Below, piece after piece: positions 48,119 to 57,672 of a stretch of 64,000 nucleotides of DNA. A program made the position numbers and the translations under genes. Source of the DNA: CAWATG01 sp963785035 (lineage in GTDB: Bacteria; Actinomycetota; Acidimicrobiia; IMCC26256; CAWATG01); assembly GCA_963785035.1 (NCBI GenBank), contig CAWATG010000005.1, forward strand, positions 1 to 64,000. Reading direction: 5' to 3'. Below the pieces are notes generated by a model. It did not search any database and was not told where the DNA came from. It was given only the letters and a program-made list of their open reading frames with translations. Numbering within the stretch: the stretch's first letter is position 1; every line of letters starts with the position of its first letter.

Positions 48119-49600
48119 ATGGACGGCGCCCGAATGCAGCGGATCTCCACAGAAACAGACAATGGCGCCCGCCCCACACCGTTGCGAGCACAGCAACGGC
48201 GGGGCCACAGGGCCAAGCGCTTCGTAGCCATGCTCGGGCTGGCCGGTGTGACCGCTGCGAGCGGCCTGCCGTTGACCTCCGATGCGGCCCTTTCAGCAGT
48301 ACCCGCAAAGATCGTCGGCTCCGGCGGTCCTATTGCCGCCAAAGCGTCGGTGGCAAGCATTGCAGCCACACCAACCGGCAACGGCTACTGGCTCGTCGCA
48401 TCCGACGGCGGCATCTTCTCCTACGGCGACGCCAAATTCTACGGCTCCACCGGAAACACCAAACTCAACAAGCCCATCGTCGGCATCGCAGCCACACCAA
48501 CCGGCAACGGCTACCGGCTCGTCGCATCCGACGGCGGCATCTTCTCCTACGGCGACGCCAAGTTCTACGGCTCCACCGGAAACACCAAACTCAACAAGCC
48601 CATCGTCGGCATCGCAGCCACACCAACCGGCAACGGCTACCGGCTCGTCGCATCCGACGGCGGCATCTTCTCCTACGGCGACGCCAAGTTCTACGGCTCC
48701 ACCGGAAACACCAAACTCAACAAGCCCATCGTCGGCATCGCAGCCACACCAACCGGCAACGGCTACTGGCTCGTCGCATCCGACGGCGGCATCTTCTCCT
48801 ACGGCGACGCCAAGTTCTACGGCTCCACCGGAAACATCAAACTCAACTCATCGATTGCCGGCATCGCAGCCACACCAACCGGCGACGGCTACTGGCTCGT
48901 CGCATCCGACGGCGGCATCTTCTCCTACGGCGACGCCAAGTTCTATGGCTCGGCAGGCGGTAACTGCTTGAAGGGCAAGGTCACGTCGCTGGCGTCATCG
49001 AGTGCAGCCACGGGATATTGGATCGCTGCGGCCAACGGCGAGGTCCGCGCCTACAACGAGAGCACGACCGACTCCAAGGGCTGCAACAATCCGCCTGCCG
49101 CCGACGCATCCGCTGCAGGTGGCGCGCCCCCGGCGGGAACAACGGCCGAGGCAGCAATCGCTCACGATATGTTCACGCGGCTCAACACCGAACGGGCACA
49201 GCGTGGTCTGCCGCTGCTGAGTTGGGACCCCGAGCTGGCGATACACGCTCGAGGCTGGAGTACCACGATGAGTGTCAGCAACAGCTTCCGCCACAGCGAT
49301 CTCAACCCACTTCTGGCACGGTTCACCGTCGCCGCGGAAAACATTGCTTATGGGCGTGGTGAGGGAACCACAGCGGGCCACATTCACGTCGCCTGGATGA
49401 AGTCAGAAGGTCACCGGGTCAACATGCTCGCACCGAACCTCGACCAGGTCGGGATCGGCGTCGTATGCGCTGCTGATGGAACGATGTGGGCAACAACGCA
49501 GTTCGGTCGTGTTCCCGGCTCGAAGAAGCCTTCCGGCTTCGGTCCGATCCCGAATACGTACCCGATCGTCGGCGAAGCAGCTGGCAACGTCACCTGCTAA
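48119..49600 (+). CDS. Secreted repeat protein with C-terminal CAP domain
   Basis: A 493-residue exported protein. Residues about 32-58 form a signal peptide after a basic N-region. Five 42-residue repeats follow at about 81-280, each with 'GYWLVASDGGIFSYGDAKFYGS' split as GYWLVASDGG and IFSYGDAKFYGS. Such repeats occur in actinobacterial surface proteins and may form a beta-propeller. The last 130 residues are a CAP/SCP domain ('MFTRLNTERAQRGLPLLSW', 'AENIAYGRGEGT', 'MWATTQFG'). CAP domains bind lipids or act on cell walls. Convergent with the CocE-type gene. Confidence 0.85.
   Translation: MDGARMQRISTETDNGARPTPLRAQQRRGHRAKRFVAMLGLAGVTAASGLPLTSDAALSAVPAKIVGSGGPIAAKASVASIAATPTGNGYWLVASDGGIFSYGDAKFYGSTGNTKLNKPIVGIAATPTGNGYRLVASDGGIFSYGDAKFYGSTGNTKLNKPIVGIAATPTGNGYRLVASDGGIFSYGDAKFYGSTGNTKLNKPIVGIAATPTGNGYWLVASDGGIFSYGDAKFYGSTGNIKLNSSIAGIAATPTGDGYWLVASDGGIFSYGDAKFYGSAGGNCLKGKVTSLASSSAATGYWIAAANGEVRAYNESTTDSKGCNNPPAADASAAGGAPPAGTTAEAAIAHDMFTRLNTERAQRGLPLLSWDPELAIHARGWSTTMSVSNSFRHSDLNPLLARFTVAAENIAYGRGEGTTAGHIHVAWMKSEGHRVNMLAPNLDQVGIGVVCAADGTMWATTQFGRVPGSKKPSGFGPIPNTYPIVGEAAGNVTC
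48362..48957 (+). repeat. Five tandem 126-bp repeats within a coding region
   Basis: The word GCAGCCACACCAACCGGC begins at 48362, 48488, 48614, 48740 and 48866, an exact 126-base period (42 codons). Copies are nearly identical at DNA level, including synonymous positions; the last differs most and stops short. Near-identity implies recent expansion or gene conversion, and the array can change copy number in frame. Confidence 0.95.
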
Positions 49601-51989
49601 CGATCCCAAAATGCCATCACGGTCGCTCGCCGACGCGCTGCATCCGCCGTTGCTAGCCGGTCGATACTTGCGGCACGGTTGACCCCGTAGTGCGTCACAC
49701 GCCGGAAGCCCTCCTTGCGCCTTCACGCCCTGGAGAATCGGCAGCGTCAACCTCGACGGGAACGCGGGAGATCGCGCGATTGTGTTGACCGTCGTGCCCT
49801 CTTCGATCGTCTGGAAACGCCACGAGGGCCGATCTCCGCCAGGGGCAGCCAGGGTGACACGCAACCGCGAGCCCGCACGAAACACGTGACCGACAGGATC
49901 CAATGGCACGCGCACGAGCGTGTACACACCCCCTGGGAGCTTCTTGGAATCGCGACGAGCATGGGACGGGACCGCCTGAAGGAGCGTCGACACGCCAGGC
50001 AACAACGTCCGATGGGATGCCCGCAACCAGCCGCTCTGAACGTAGGTCTCCTTTCCATCAGGGCGCACCTCACTCAACGTCACCTGAAGGTCCGTATCAG
50101 GAGCGCTTGAGCGCACATACAACGACAGGCTTGACGGCCCCATGACCACAAGGTCGTCGCGCAATTTGGCTGTGACGTAGCCAAGCCCGTTTCCCCGCAC
50201 TATGGGCGTCCACCGGTAGTCGGGCTGCGCCGCCCACGCGTCGCTCCCCACTTGACCGTCGAGTGTTTGGATGGGTCGCACCAATGGATCAGACCGATAG
50301 CGATCCGAACCCTTGACTCTTGGCGGTGTGCGACGCAGCGTACCCCGGCTACCGAGATAGAAAGCAGTCGGCTCGGCCTCGACCGGTGGCCACGACGCGA
50401 ACGACATCTTCCAAGTCGGTTGCATCGCGCCCTTACCCTCAGACCCCGCGCCATTGTCCATGTACACCGTGACACGCGGATCAGAGGCGAAGATCCCCCG
50501 AGCCGCCGCAACGTCAGACATACCCGCAAACCGCGACTGTTCGATAGGTGCGGCCGGCGAGTCGGCAAGCGCGTCGTAGAACGCCTTCGACTCCGTCAAC
50601 AAACCCGCCGGCACCACTGGGATCTCATCGGCGACAAACAACTTCAAGAACTCGAACCACCTCGTCAATGTCGCAGGACCGAGCGAATCGATATGCGTGC
50701 CTCCCACGATCGAAACCCAGACATCGTCGGAAGGCAACAGCCGAATCATGTCCGGCCAGTGACCGCCCGTTTGCTCATCCTGAAACGCACCGACCAAGAA
50801 CACCGGAACCGAAATCTTCGGAGCCCATGCCGATGCCGATCTGGGCTCGTACACCGCCTTTGTGCGATACGGGTTGGACCGCAGGACGGCGAACACGTCA
50901 ACCGCTTGACCGTGGAGCCGCTGGTTCTCTTTGCAGCGTCGATCACCACGTTTCACGAGTTCACGCGCGTAGGGCAATCCGCCGCCGGGCGCGGCGCGCG
51001 CATTGTCCACGCGCGCCTCCAACCACGTTTTCGCAAAGCCGGTGTTGAACATCCCGCCCGGAAACCCAGGCTCGCGATACAAGTCGTCCGTCACCGACAT
51101 CGCTGCCATAGCTGCGAGATGCGGCGGCCTCGTACCCGCAACGTAGAACTGAGCAATACCGGAATACGACAGGCCGACAAGGCCAACCTTGTTCCCTTTC
51201 ACGAATGGCTGAGCGGCGACAATCTCGACCGCGTCATAGCCGTCGTAGGTCGTCGGCAGGTCGAACAGGTCGAACGCACCACCCGAGCAGCCCGTTCCCC
51301 GCATCTGCACGCTCACCGATGCGAAGCCCAAGAGCGGGGCCAACAACGACCCGACGACCATCGAACTGTCCGGCGCGAGCGGGTCGGCACGTCGCGTTGG
51401 ATCGAGGCGTTGCGCGGCGACGTCATCGATCATGCTGTTCGGCGCCGCGGCCTGATTCCCGGATATCTCAAGCACCGTCGGGAATGGACCGTCAGCCATC
51501 GTCTTTCCCGGTGGAAGCCGGACGACCATCGCCAACTCGACACCGTCACGCATCCGCACGTAGTTGAGGCCCGCTATGAGCTTCTGACTCGTGTAGAGCG
51601 ATGGATCTGGAACGACTGATCCGTCGAGCACGGCGAAGGGCACGGACGTCGCCGACCGTGGACCATGGCTCACCCGGTAGCCCGAACCCGGTTTCACGCC
51701 GTAGAACACAAAGCTCCCGAAGCCATCTGCCGCGGCCTCTTGCGATGCTATCGCCATGTTCGTCGAGCAGTCGTAGATCTGTGCCCGGCTCAGCTTCGAC
51801 GACGTTGGCTCGACCAACGCTGCCAAACGCTCGCAACGTCGCCTGCGTTACCACCCGCGCCTTTGCTGTCGGATCTGTGGCAGTCGGCAGTGCGACCGCT
51901 GGACCACAACCCACTGCAACCGCAACGATGATCGTCACCACCAGAAGCACCGGCGCGAAATCCGCCCTGTGTCGCAGCTTGACGCCCAC
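49403..51989 (-). CDS. CocE/NonD-type alpha/beta hydrolase, exported (frameshifted)
   Basis: Serine hydrolase of the X-Pro dipeptidyl-peptidase S15/CocE group. From GTG 51989 the product has an export signal with a possible lipobox ('TIIVAVAVGCGPA'). One extra T near 51827 must be removed to reach the main frame. Domain marks: 'YVRMRDGVELAMVVRLP', 'VQMRGTGCSGGAFDLFD', nucleophile 'VGLVGLSYSGIAQFYVAG' (Ser), 'FLVGAFQDEQTGGHWP' (Asp), 'IVGGTHIDSLG' (His), then a jelly-roll domain. The expected family ending 'LPACDALRGQPCRKY' occurs near 49670, but the open frame runs on to 49403 across the CAP gene. The real stop is probably near 49653 and masked by an indel. Confidence 0.78.
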
Positions 51990-51994
51990 TCACA

Positions 51995-54394
51995 TCACGT
52001 CGCTGTTGTGCGGCGAACCCACCACACCACCTCGAGCGCGACGATCGCGAACGCAACCATGACAGCGACCTCGAAACCGAGCGCTGCGAACGGAGCGTCC
52101 AGCGCGAAGAACTCGGCAGCTCGCGGTATCGCCACAACGGCGCATGCCGCAGTGACAATGGCTGCGACAAGACCGACCCGCCATGGCGTCAATGGACGGG
52201 CCGCCAGCACCAACACCCAAAGACTCACGGCGAGCAAGACCAGCGTTGCAACCGTCGTCGACTGCTCGCGACTGAGATCCCGATCAAGCGCGAGCCCATA
52301 TGCCGACAGACACGTGAGAGCAGCAATCGCGCCCCCGGGCACAGCAAATCGCAGCACGCGACTAATGAATCCAGGCACGTATCGCGCGGTAGATGGTGCA
52401 AGCGATAGGAAAAATGCAGGGATTCCGATCGTGAGGTCACCAATCACCGTGACATGGCGTGGCAGGAGCGGAAATTGCCATCCCTCCTCGAGCACCATCT
52501 CCGTAATCACGATCACGACGGCCAACAGCATGCTGTAGACGGTCTTTGTCAAGAACAGGTTCGAGACCCGCTCAATGTTGGAAATGACGCGTCGCCCCTC
52601 GCTCACGACTCCCGGCATCCTTGCGAACTTACCGTCAAGAAGCACGAGCTGCGCGACCGCACGAGTTGCCGCCGCTCCGGATCCCATAGCGATGCCGATG
52701 TCAGCATCCTTCAATGCCAGTGCGTCGTTGACGCCATCGCCCGTCATTGCCACGACATGCCCGCTGGACTGCAGTGCACGCACCATCGAGCGCTTCTGGT
52801 GGGGCGTGACACGACCGAACACAGCGTGTGTTTCCAGAAGTGCAGCAAGCTCCGCCTCATCTTCGGGAAGCTCTCGGGCGTCGAAGATCGCCTCGGCGTT
52901 CGGAAGCCCTACTCGTGCAGCCACCGCACCAACGGTGTGCGGATTGTCGCCAGAGATCACACGAAGCCCGACGCCTTGCTCCGTGAAATATGCAAGCGTC
53001 TCGCGAGCATCATCTCGAACCTTTTCCTCCAACGTCACGAGTGCGACGGCATGCAGGGCCGACGGAAGCTCCTCTCCGCTGGGCTGTTCATCGCTCCTTG
53101 CGCAGAGCAACACGCGCTTCCCGGTGGCAGCAAGTTCCGTCGCTCGCACACGCGCAGCCGCGATCGCACCGGTGTCATTGATGCTGTCCCACAGCATTTC
53201 CGGGGCGCCCAGTACCCACGTGCCATGTGTCTCGAACGTGACCGAGCTCCACTTGCGAGCCGAGGAGAACGGCACCTGGCCTAGGCGAGTCCATGGCACC
53301 ACCGGTGGAACGCAACCCTCGCCGACTGCGCGAAGCGTCGCATTCGCATCAGGATCAACGGCCATCGCACCGAGTGCTTCCTGGGCTCGCGCAACCCCGC
53401 TCTCATCGGCAACCGCTTCGATACCGGCGAACTCAACCTCGCCCTCGGTCAAGGTTCCCGTCTTGTCCAAACAGACGATGTCGACTCGGGCCAGTCCCTC
53501 CACTGCAGGGAGTTCCTGAACCAAGACCTTCCGTCGAGCCAAGGTCGTCGCTGCAACCGCAAAAGCAATGCTCGTCAACAGCACCAGTCCCTGGGGAACC
53601 ATCCCGACGACAGCAGCAATGGTCGATCGGAGCGCGCCGGCAACGTCGCTGTCATGTGACGCGAACTGGCTCCAATACAAAAAACCGGCCACAGGAACAA
53701 GCGCCCACGTCACGAAACGCAGAATGACGTTGATGCCATCCATGAGCTCCGAACGCGTCAGCGCAAAACGGCGAGCCTCGATCGCGAGCTTCCGTGCATA
53801 CGCCTGATCACCCACTCGTGTTGCCTGGAACTGGCCTGAGCCGGCTACCACGAAACTCCCCGAGAGCACCTCGTCGATCCAGACCCTTGACAACGGGATC
53901 CGATTCGCCGGTTAGTAACGACTCATCCAATTCGAGTCCGGTCGAAGTCCGAACGATGCCGTCACAGGGAACCTGATCGCCGACGCGAAGCACGACAGGA
54001 GGTCATCGAGCACGACATCATCGACGGCAATGTCATGTTCCGCGCCACCACGCACGACGCAGGCGTGCGGTGCGTTCAGTACAGCGAGGCGGTCAAGCGT
54101 TCGCTTCGCACGCAATTCCTGGACAATGCCGATCAAGGCATTCGACACCAACACGCCCACGAACAAGCCGTCTTGAATCGGCCCGATCACGACGATGATG
54201 CCGAACATCACACCCAAGATCGCGTTAAAACGGGTAAAGATATTCGCAGATGCAATTTGGGCAAATGTTCTGCTCGTGCGCGCCGAGCTACGGTTGTCAT
54301 CACCACGAGCGCGACGGTCAGCAGCCTCTGACTCCGTGAGCCCTTCCGGGTTCGTGACCCATGTGCTCAGCGACGCTTCACCAGTCTCAATCAC
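51995..54394 (-). CDS. ctpE: CtpE-type cation-transporting P-type ATPase (two frameshifts)
   Basis: About 798 residues. P-ATPase marks: 'LDESLLTGESDPV' (TGES), phosphorylation site 'CLDKTGTLTEGE', nucleotide site 'FSSARKWSSVTF', and 'VAMTGDGVNDALALKDADIG'. Order and wording ('FTRFNAILGVMFGI', 'VSNALIGIVQELRAKRTLD') closely follow mycobacterial CtpE, reported as a calcium transporter. The frame breaks near 53996 (net plus two) and near 53877 (plus one); both restore known sequence when corrected. GTG 54394 is the best start, 25 bases after the PhoU/TrkA-C gene stop. Likely one operon with the two genes upstream. Confidence 0.88.
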
Positions 54395-54419
54395 AATGAT
54401 TGTGCCCGCAATTTCCTGA

Positions 54420-55655
54420 TCACTTCGGTGCGCGTGGGACAACGAGCATGACCTGACCTGTGTCGTCGTCCTCTCGAAGCTGGAATCCGCACAGTTCCGC
54501 CAGGCCAGCGTGGCCTTCATCAGGACCGCTCGCGATCAGCTCGTCACCCGCGGAGAGACGGATGTTGCCACGCGGCCGATAGAAGTACCGCCCGGCACGA
54601 CGAATAGCGAGCAGGTAATAGCCCGTTTCCATCTCGAGTCGAAGTTCGCCCAGTTTCTTCCCGTCGACGGCAGAACCTGCTGCGACTGGAACCCGCACGA
54701 TGACCTCGTCAGAAGCGCCAAGCGCAACCGCCAACACGGGATGCATCTCCTCGCCCTTCTCGACAAGCCACACCATTTGCTGGGCGGCGTCGCCGATCTC
54801 CTCCGCAGCACCACCCAGGTGTAAGAGCCCTCTCAGCGATGACGGATCCACCGTTTGGGCAGCACCGCGCAAGACCCAGAGTTCGAGACGCTCCTTCATC
54901 TCATCGAGGCGGTCCTCCAGATGAGCAACCTCGGTCGCAAGTCCAAGGTCATTGAACAGCAACGAAGAATACGCAAGGCCGACTGCCACCTCCGAGACGT
55001 TTTTCATCTCGACCAACACATCCACAGCGCGGTCCAGATCGGTAATCGCCGGGTCTTCTTCGACCTCAGGAGCACGCCATTCCGGCGCTCCTGCAAGCGT
55101 GCGTAACGCGCCGATACCCGCCGCAGCACCACGCAGGAAAAGGACATCGTTCGGCATGAGCATCTCATCGCCATCGGGATCGATAATCCATGCCTTGCCA
55201 CGGCGCATGGCAACCACCCTCATCCCTACCTCGGTTGGTAACTCGACATCGGCGAGCGTCCTTCGGGTGAGTGCCGACGCTTCACGAATTCGAACTCGAT
55301 GCGAGACCTCTTCGGCTGCCGCAAGGTCCGCGACCAAGGCCGGAGGGATACCCAAGTCGTGAGTGACAATGCGCGAAATATCACCTGCAGCATTTGCCAT
55401 GCGCTCGATAGCGGAGACCACGTGGAGCACACTCGACATCTGCTCGGCCTCACGTGGCGAACGCGCCGCCAGCACGCAGGTCTCGCGCATGGCGTGCATG
55501 AGCTCAATCAGCACATCGCCGAGCTGATGCACCTCTTCGGCCATCCCGACGTCGCCGAAGAACAGCGCCGCGTACGCCAGGTCGACCATCAACTCCGAGG
55601 TGTCCTTTGCCTCAGAGAGCATCGCCTTGAGATTTTTCGGTCGCTCGTCAGTCAT
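54420..55655 (-). CDS. PhoU / TrkA-C tandem regulatory protein
   Basis: A 411-residue cytoplasmic protein with alternating domains: PhoU-like helical bundle (about 1-100), TrkA_C/RCK_C (about 120-190, 'VGMRVVAMRRGKAWIIDPDG'), a second PhoU-like bundle (about 210-300) and a second TrkA_C (about 315-400, 'ETGYYLLAIRRAGRYFYRPRG'). RCK_C domains sense ligands such as c-di-AMP or ions and gate transporters. It lies three bases downstream of an MgtE-like transporter and upstream of ctpE, so it probably regulates one or both. Frame intact. Confidence 0.85.
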   Translation of the reverse strand: MTDERPKNLKAMLSEAKDTSELMVDLAYAALFFGDVGMAEEVHQLGDVLIELMHAMRETCVLAARSPREAEQMSSVLHVVSAIERMANAAGDISRIVTHDLGIPPALVADLAAAEEVSHRVRIREASALTRRTLADVELPTEVGMRVVAMRRGKAWIIDPDGDEMLMPNDVLFLRGAAAGIGALRTLAGAPEWRAPEVEEDPAITDLDRAVDVLVEMKNVSEVAVGLAYSSLLFNDLGLATEVAHLEDRLDEMKERLELWVLRGAAQTVDPSSLRGLLHLGGAAEEIGDAAQQMVWLVEKGEEMHPVLAVALGASDEVIVRVPVAAGSAVDGKKLGELRLEMETGYYLLAIRRAGRYFYRPRGNIRLSAGDELIASGPDEGHAGLAELCGFQLREDDDTGQVMLVVPRAPK

Positions 55656-55658
55656 ACG

Positions 55659-56894
55659 TCACGTCAGTCCGAATACCACAATGGCCAGAATAAGCGACAG
55701 GGCGCCCAACAGATCGAGGCTTGAGGTCACGATGGGAATCCCATGATTGTCCGGGTCGAGTCCAAGGCGCCGCGACGTCACCGCACCGTAGTAGCCGATC
55801 ACCACGGCACAGGTCGTCGCGAAGAAACCCGCAAGCACGGAAACCCCGACCATCGTCGCCAATCCTGGGCCGCGCAGATTCACTACGGACGCCGCAATTT
55901 CTGATGAGACACCGAGGAAAATGAACACTGGAACTGCGTAAACGTAGATTAGGAGAATATCGCCGCCCACCGTCTGCAGGGGCGACCTGGACAAATCAAG
56001 AGTCCCCAGATGGAGTTTGGTGGACACCCTCGCCGCCAGAATGCCCCCAAGCGACCCGGCGTCCTCAAGAAATGGCGGGACCAACACCAACAAGGCCGGG
56101 TACACCATAAATGAATCAAGACGTTTCTGAATCGTGATACCCGCGATCACATCGACGGTGCCGGCCAACACGAGCACGGGCGCGGACTCGCGCACAATCC
56201 TGCGAACGATTGGCAGACGGCTTCGCAGGCTCATGACAAGCGACACGGTGGCACCGACCCCACAGATGACTGCGATCGCGGGCGTCACCCACCGGATCCC
56301 AACAAGGTGCGTGGCCAGGAACAGCGCTGGGAGCGTCACCATGTCACCCGCGGCCGTCACGATCGGTGAGGCGACGTTATCGAGATCCCAGCTCCTCCGG
56401 ACACTTACCCAGGCGACGAACACCGTGATGCCCATCACCACGACCGATGACAGCAAGCCACCAATGACCGAGATCACAGCGAGGTCCAACACGCTGATCG
56501 AATCGACGAGACCGAATCCGACCGACACGACACGCGGAAGAACCGCAAGCACTAACGAGATCGAGACAGACAGGGCGAAAGACGCGACCAAATTCTGTCC
56601 GAACAGCGTGTCGCGCCGGCGCGACAGCACAAACGTTCCAGCGTGAATCGCAGTGCCGAGACGGCTGCCGAGCGCGCCGAAGATGTTGCCCCGCATACCA
56701 ATCGCAGCGGGGACGAGCACCAACAGACCCGGGAGACTCTCGAGGGTCCCGGTAATCGAACCGAGCGTCAGACCCGCGAGAAGATCACCGGCAGAGGAGA
56801 TAAGCAGCGCGACGAATCCCGCTCGGACCCCGATCGGGTCTGAGCGCACCAACGCGCGGAATCGCGCGACGAGGACGCGCAACCAGCGGAACAT
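55659..56894 (-). CDS. MgtE-like magnesium/divalent cation transporter, two membrane domains
   Basis: A 411-residue membrane protein made of two MgtE transmembrane domains, without the N and CBS domains of classic MgtE; this resembles the SLC41 layout. Repeat marks: 'LPGLLVLVPAAIGMRGNIFG' and 'YPALLVLVPPFLEDAGSLGG', and 'SWDLDNVASPIVTAAGDM' paired with 'GLDPDNHGIPIVTSSLDL' (D-x-D-N-x3-P-I-V-T pore motif in both halves). It likely conducts Mg2+ or a related ion. The missing cytosolic gate may be replaced by the PhoU/TrkA-C partner encoded next. Frame intact. Confidence 0.87.
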   Translation of the reverse strand: MFRWLRVLVARFRALVRSDPIGVRAGFVALLISSAGDLLAGLTLGSITGTLESLPGLLVLVPAAIGMRGNIFGALGSRLGTAIHAGTFVLSRRRDTLFGQNLVASFALSVSISLVLAVLPRVVSVGFGLVDSISVLDLAVISVIGGLLSSVVVMGITVFVAWVSVRRSWDLDNVASPIVTAAGDMVTLPALFLATHLVGIRWVTPAIAVICGVGATVSLVMSLRSRLPIVRRIVRESAPVLVLAGTVDVIAGITIQKRLDSFMVYPALLVLVPPFLEDAGSLGGILAARVSTKLHLGTLDLSRSPLQTVGGDILLIYVYAVPVFIFLGVSSEIAASVVNLRGPGLATMVGVSVLAGFFATTCAVVIGYYGAVTSRRLGLDPDNHGIPIVTSSLDLLGALSLILAIVVFGLT

Positions 56895-57007
56895 GGGTAC
56901 TCGGAGGCTCGTTCATCAGGCATTCTCGGTCTCATCGGCCCGCGCAAGGGTAGTCTCCCGCCGATGGTCCTTCGTGCCACCGCCGTGGGCGCGTAGTCTC
57001 CTCCCCC

Positions 57008-57652
57008 GTGCGGAAGACCGGTTTTGAATGCGGCCAGGTTCTCTTCCTTACCCACAGCGGCGACGTCGACGAGCGAGGTGTCCGGGTCGTCATCGAGGCG
57101 ATCCAGGATCAGCGCCTCACCGTTGTATCCGTCGATGGCGAAGAGTTAGATGCCTCCTTCGCCGAGGACAGCACCGTGTGGGCCAATTTCCTCTCACCCC
57201 GCGGCATGTTCGTTGTCGAGATGTTGGTCAGCCGCTCCGGTAAGACGACAGCCGCGCTCGACGTTCCCGACAACCTGCACGAAGCGCAACAACGCCAACA
57301 CGTCCGAGTACGAGCCGACATTCCGATCTCATGCCTTCTCCTCGACGATGAGGCCAACGAGTTCTCCCAGTTCGTCGCCCGCATGATCGACATCAGCGGC
57401 GGAGGCATGGCGATCGCCGGTGACGTCATTGCACCGGATCGATCGCGCGTCGTCTGTTCGATCGCTCTACCAAACGAAGCGCCGGCCATTGCCATTGGAC
57501 TCGTTCTCGGCTCCGACCTTCCCACCAAGGAAGGGCACACGGCCCACACTCTGCGCGTGCGATTCGATGTGATCTCCGAGGGAGAACGCGACCGGGTCAT
57601 CCGTTGGGTCTTCGCCAACCTCCGCAAGCTCGCACAGGAGGGCCTCGCCTGA
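57008..57652 (+). CDS. PilZ domain c-di-GMP-binding protein
   Basis: A 214-residue protein. The N-terminal half is a YcgR-N/PilZN-like beta domain ('VRVVIEAIQDQRLTVVSVDG'). The C-terminal PilZ domain has the c-di-GMP binding signature: R-x3-R as 'RQHVRVRADI' and the D-x-S-x2-G motif as 'IDISGGGMAI'. The GGDEF/EAL protein at 3359-5602 could make the ligand. GTG start at 57008; TAGTCT at 56994-56999 ends eight bases upstream and no ribosome site is seen. Convergent with dnaE2. Confidence 0.87.
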   Translation: MRKTGFECGQVLFLTHSGDVDERGVRVVIEAIQDQRLTVVSVDGEELDASFAEDSTVWANFLSPRGMFVVEMLVSRSGKTTAALDVPDNLHEAQQRQHVRVRADIPISCLLLDDEANEFSQFVARMIDISGGGMAIAGDVIAPDRSRVVCSIALPNEAPAIAIGLVLGSDLPTKEGHTAHTLRVRFDVISEGERDRVIRWVFANLRKLAQEGLA

Positions 57653-57672
57653 CCGCGTCGTAGTACCCACGT

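Noticed and set aside
48353..48957. Repeat array as an insertion-sequence or CRISPR signal
   Set aside because: The 126-base units are in frame, code for a 42-residue motif and have no unique spacers.
56895..57007. Magnesium riboswitch upstream of the MgtE-like gene
   Set aside because: The 113-base divergent gap with the PilZ gene is too short and shows no M-box or ykkC-like structure that I can recognise.
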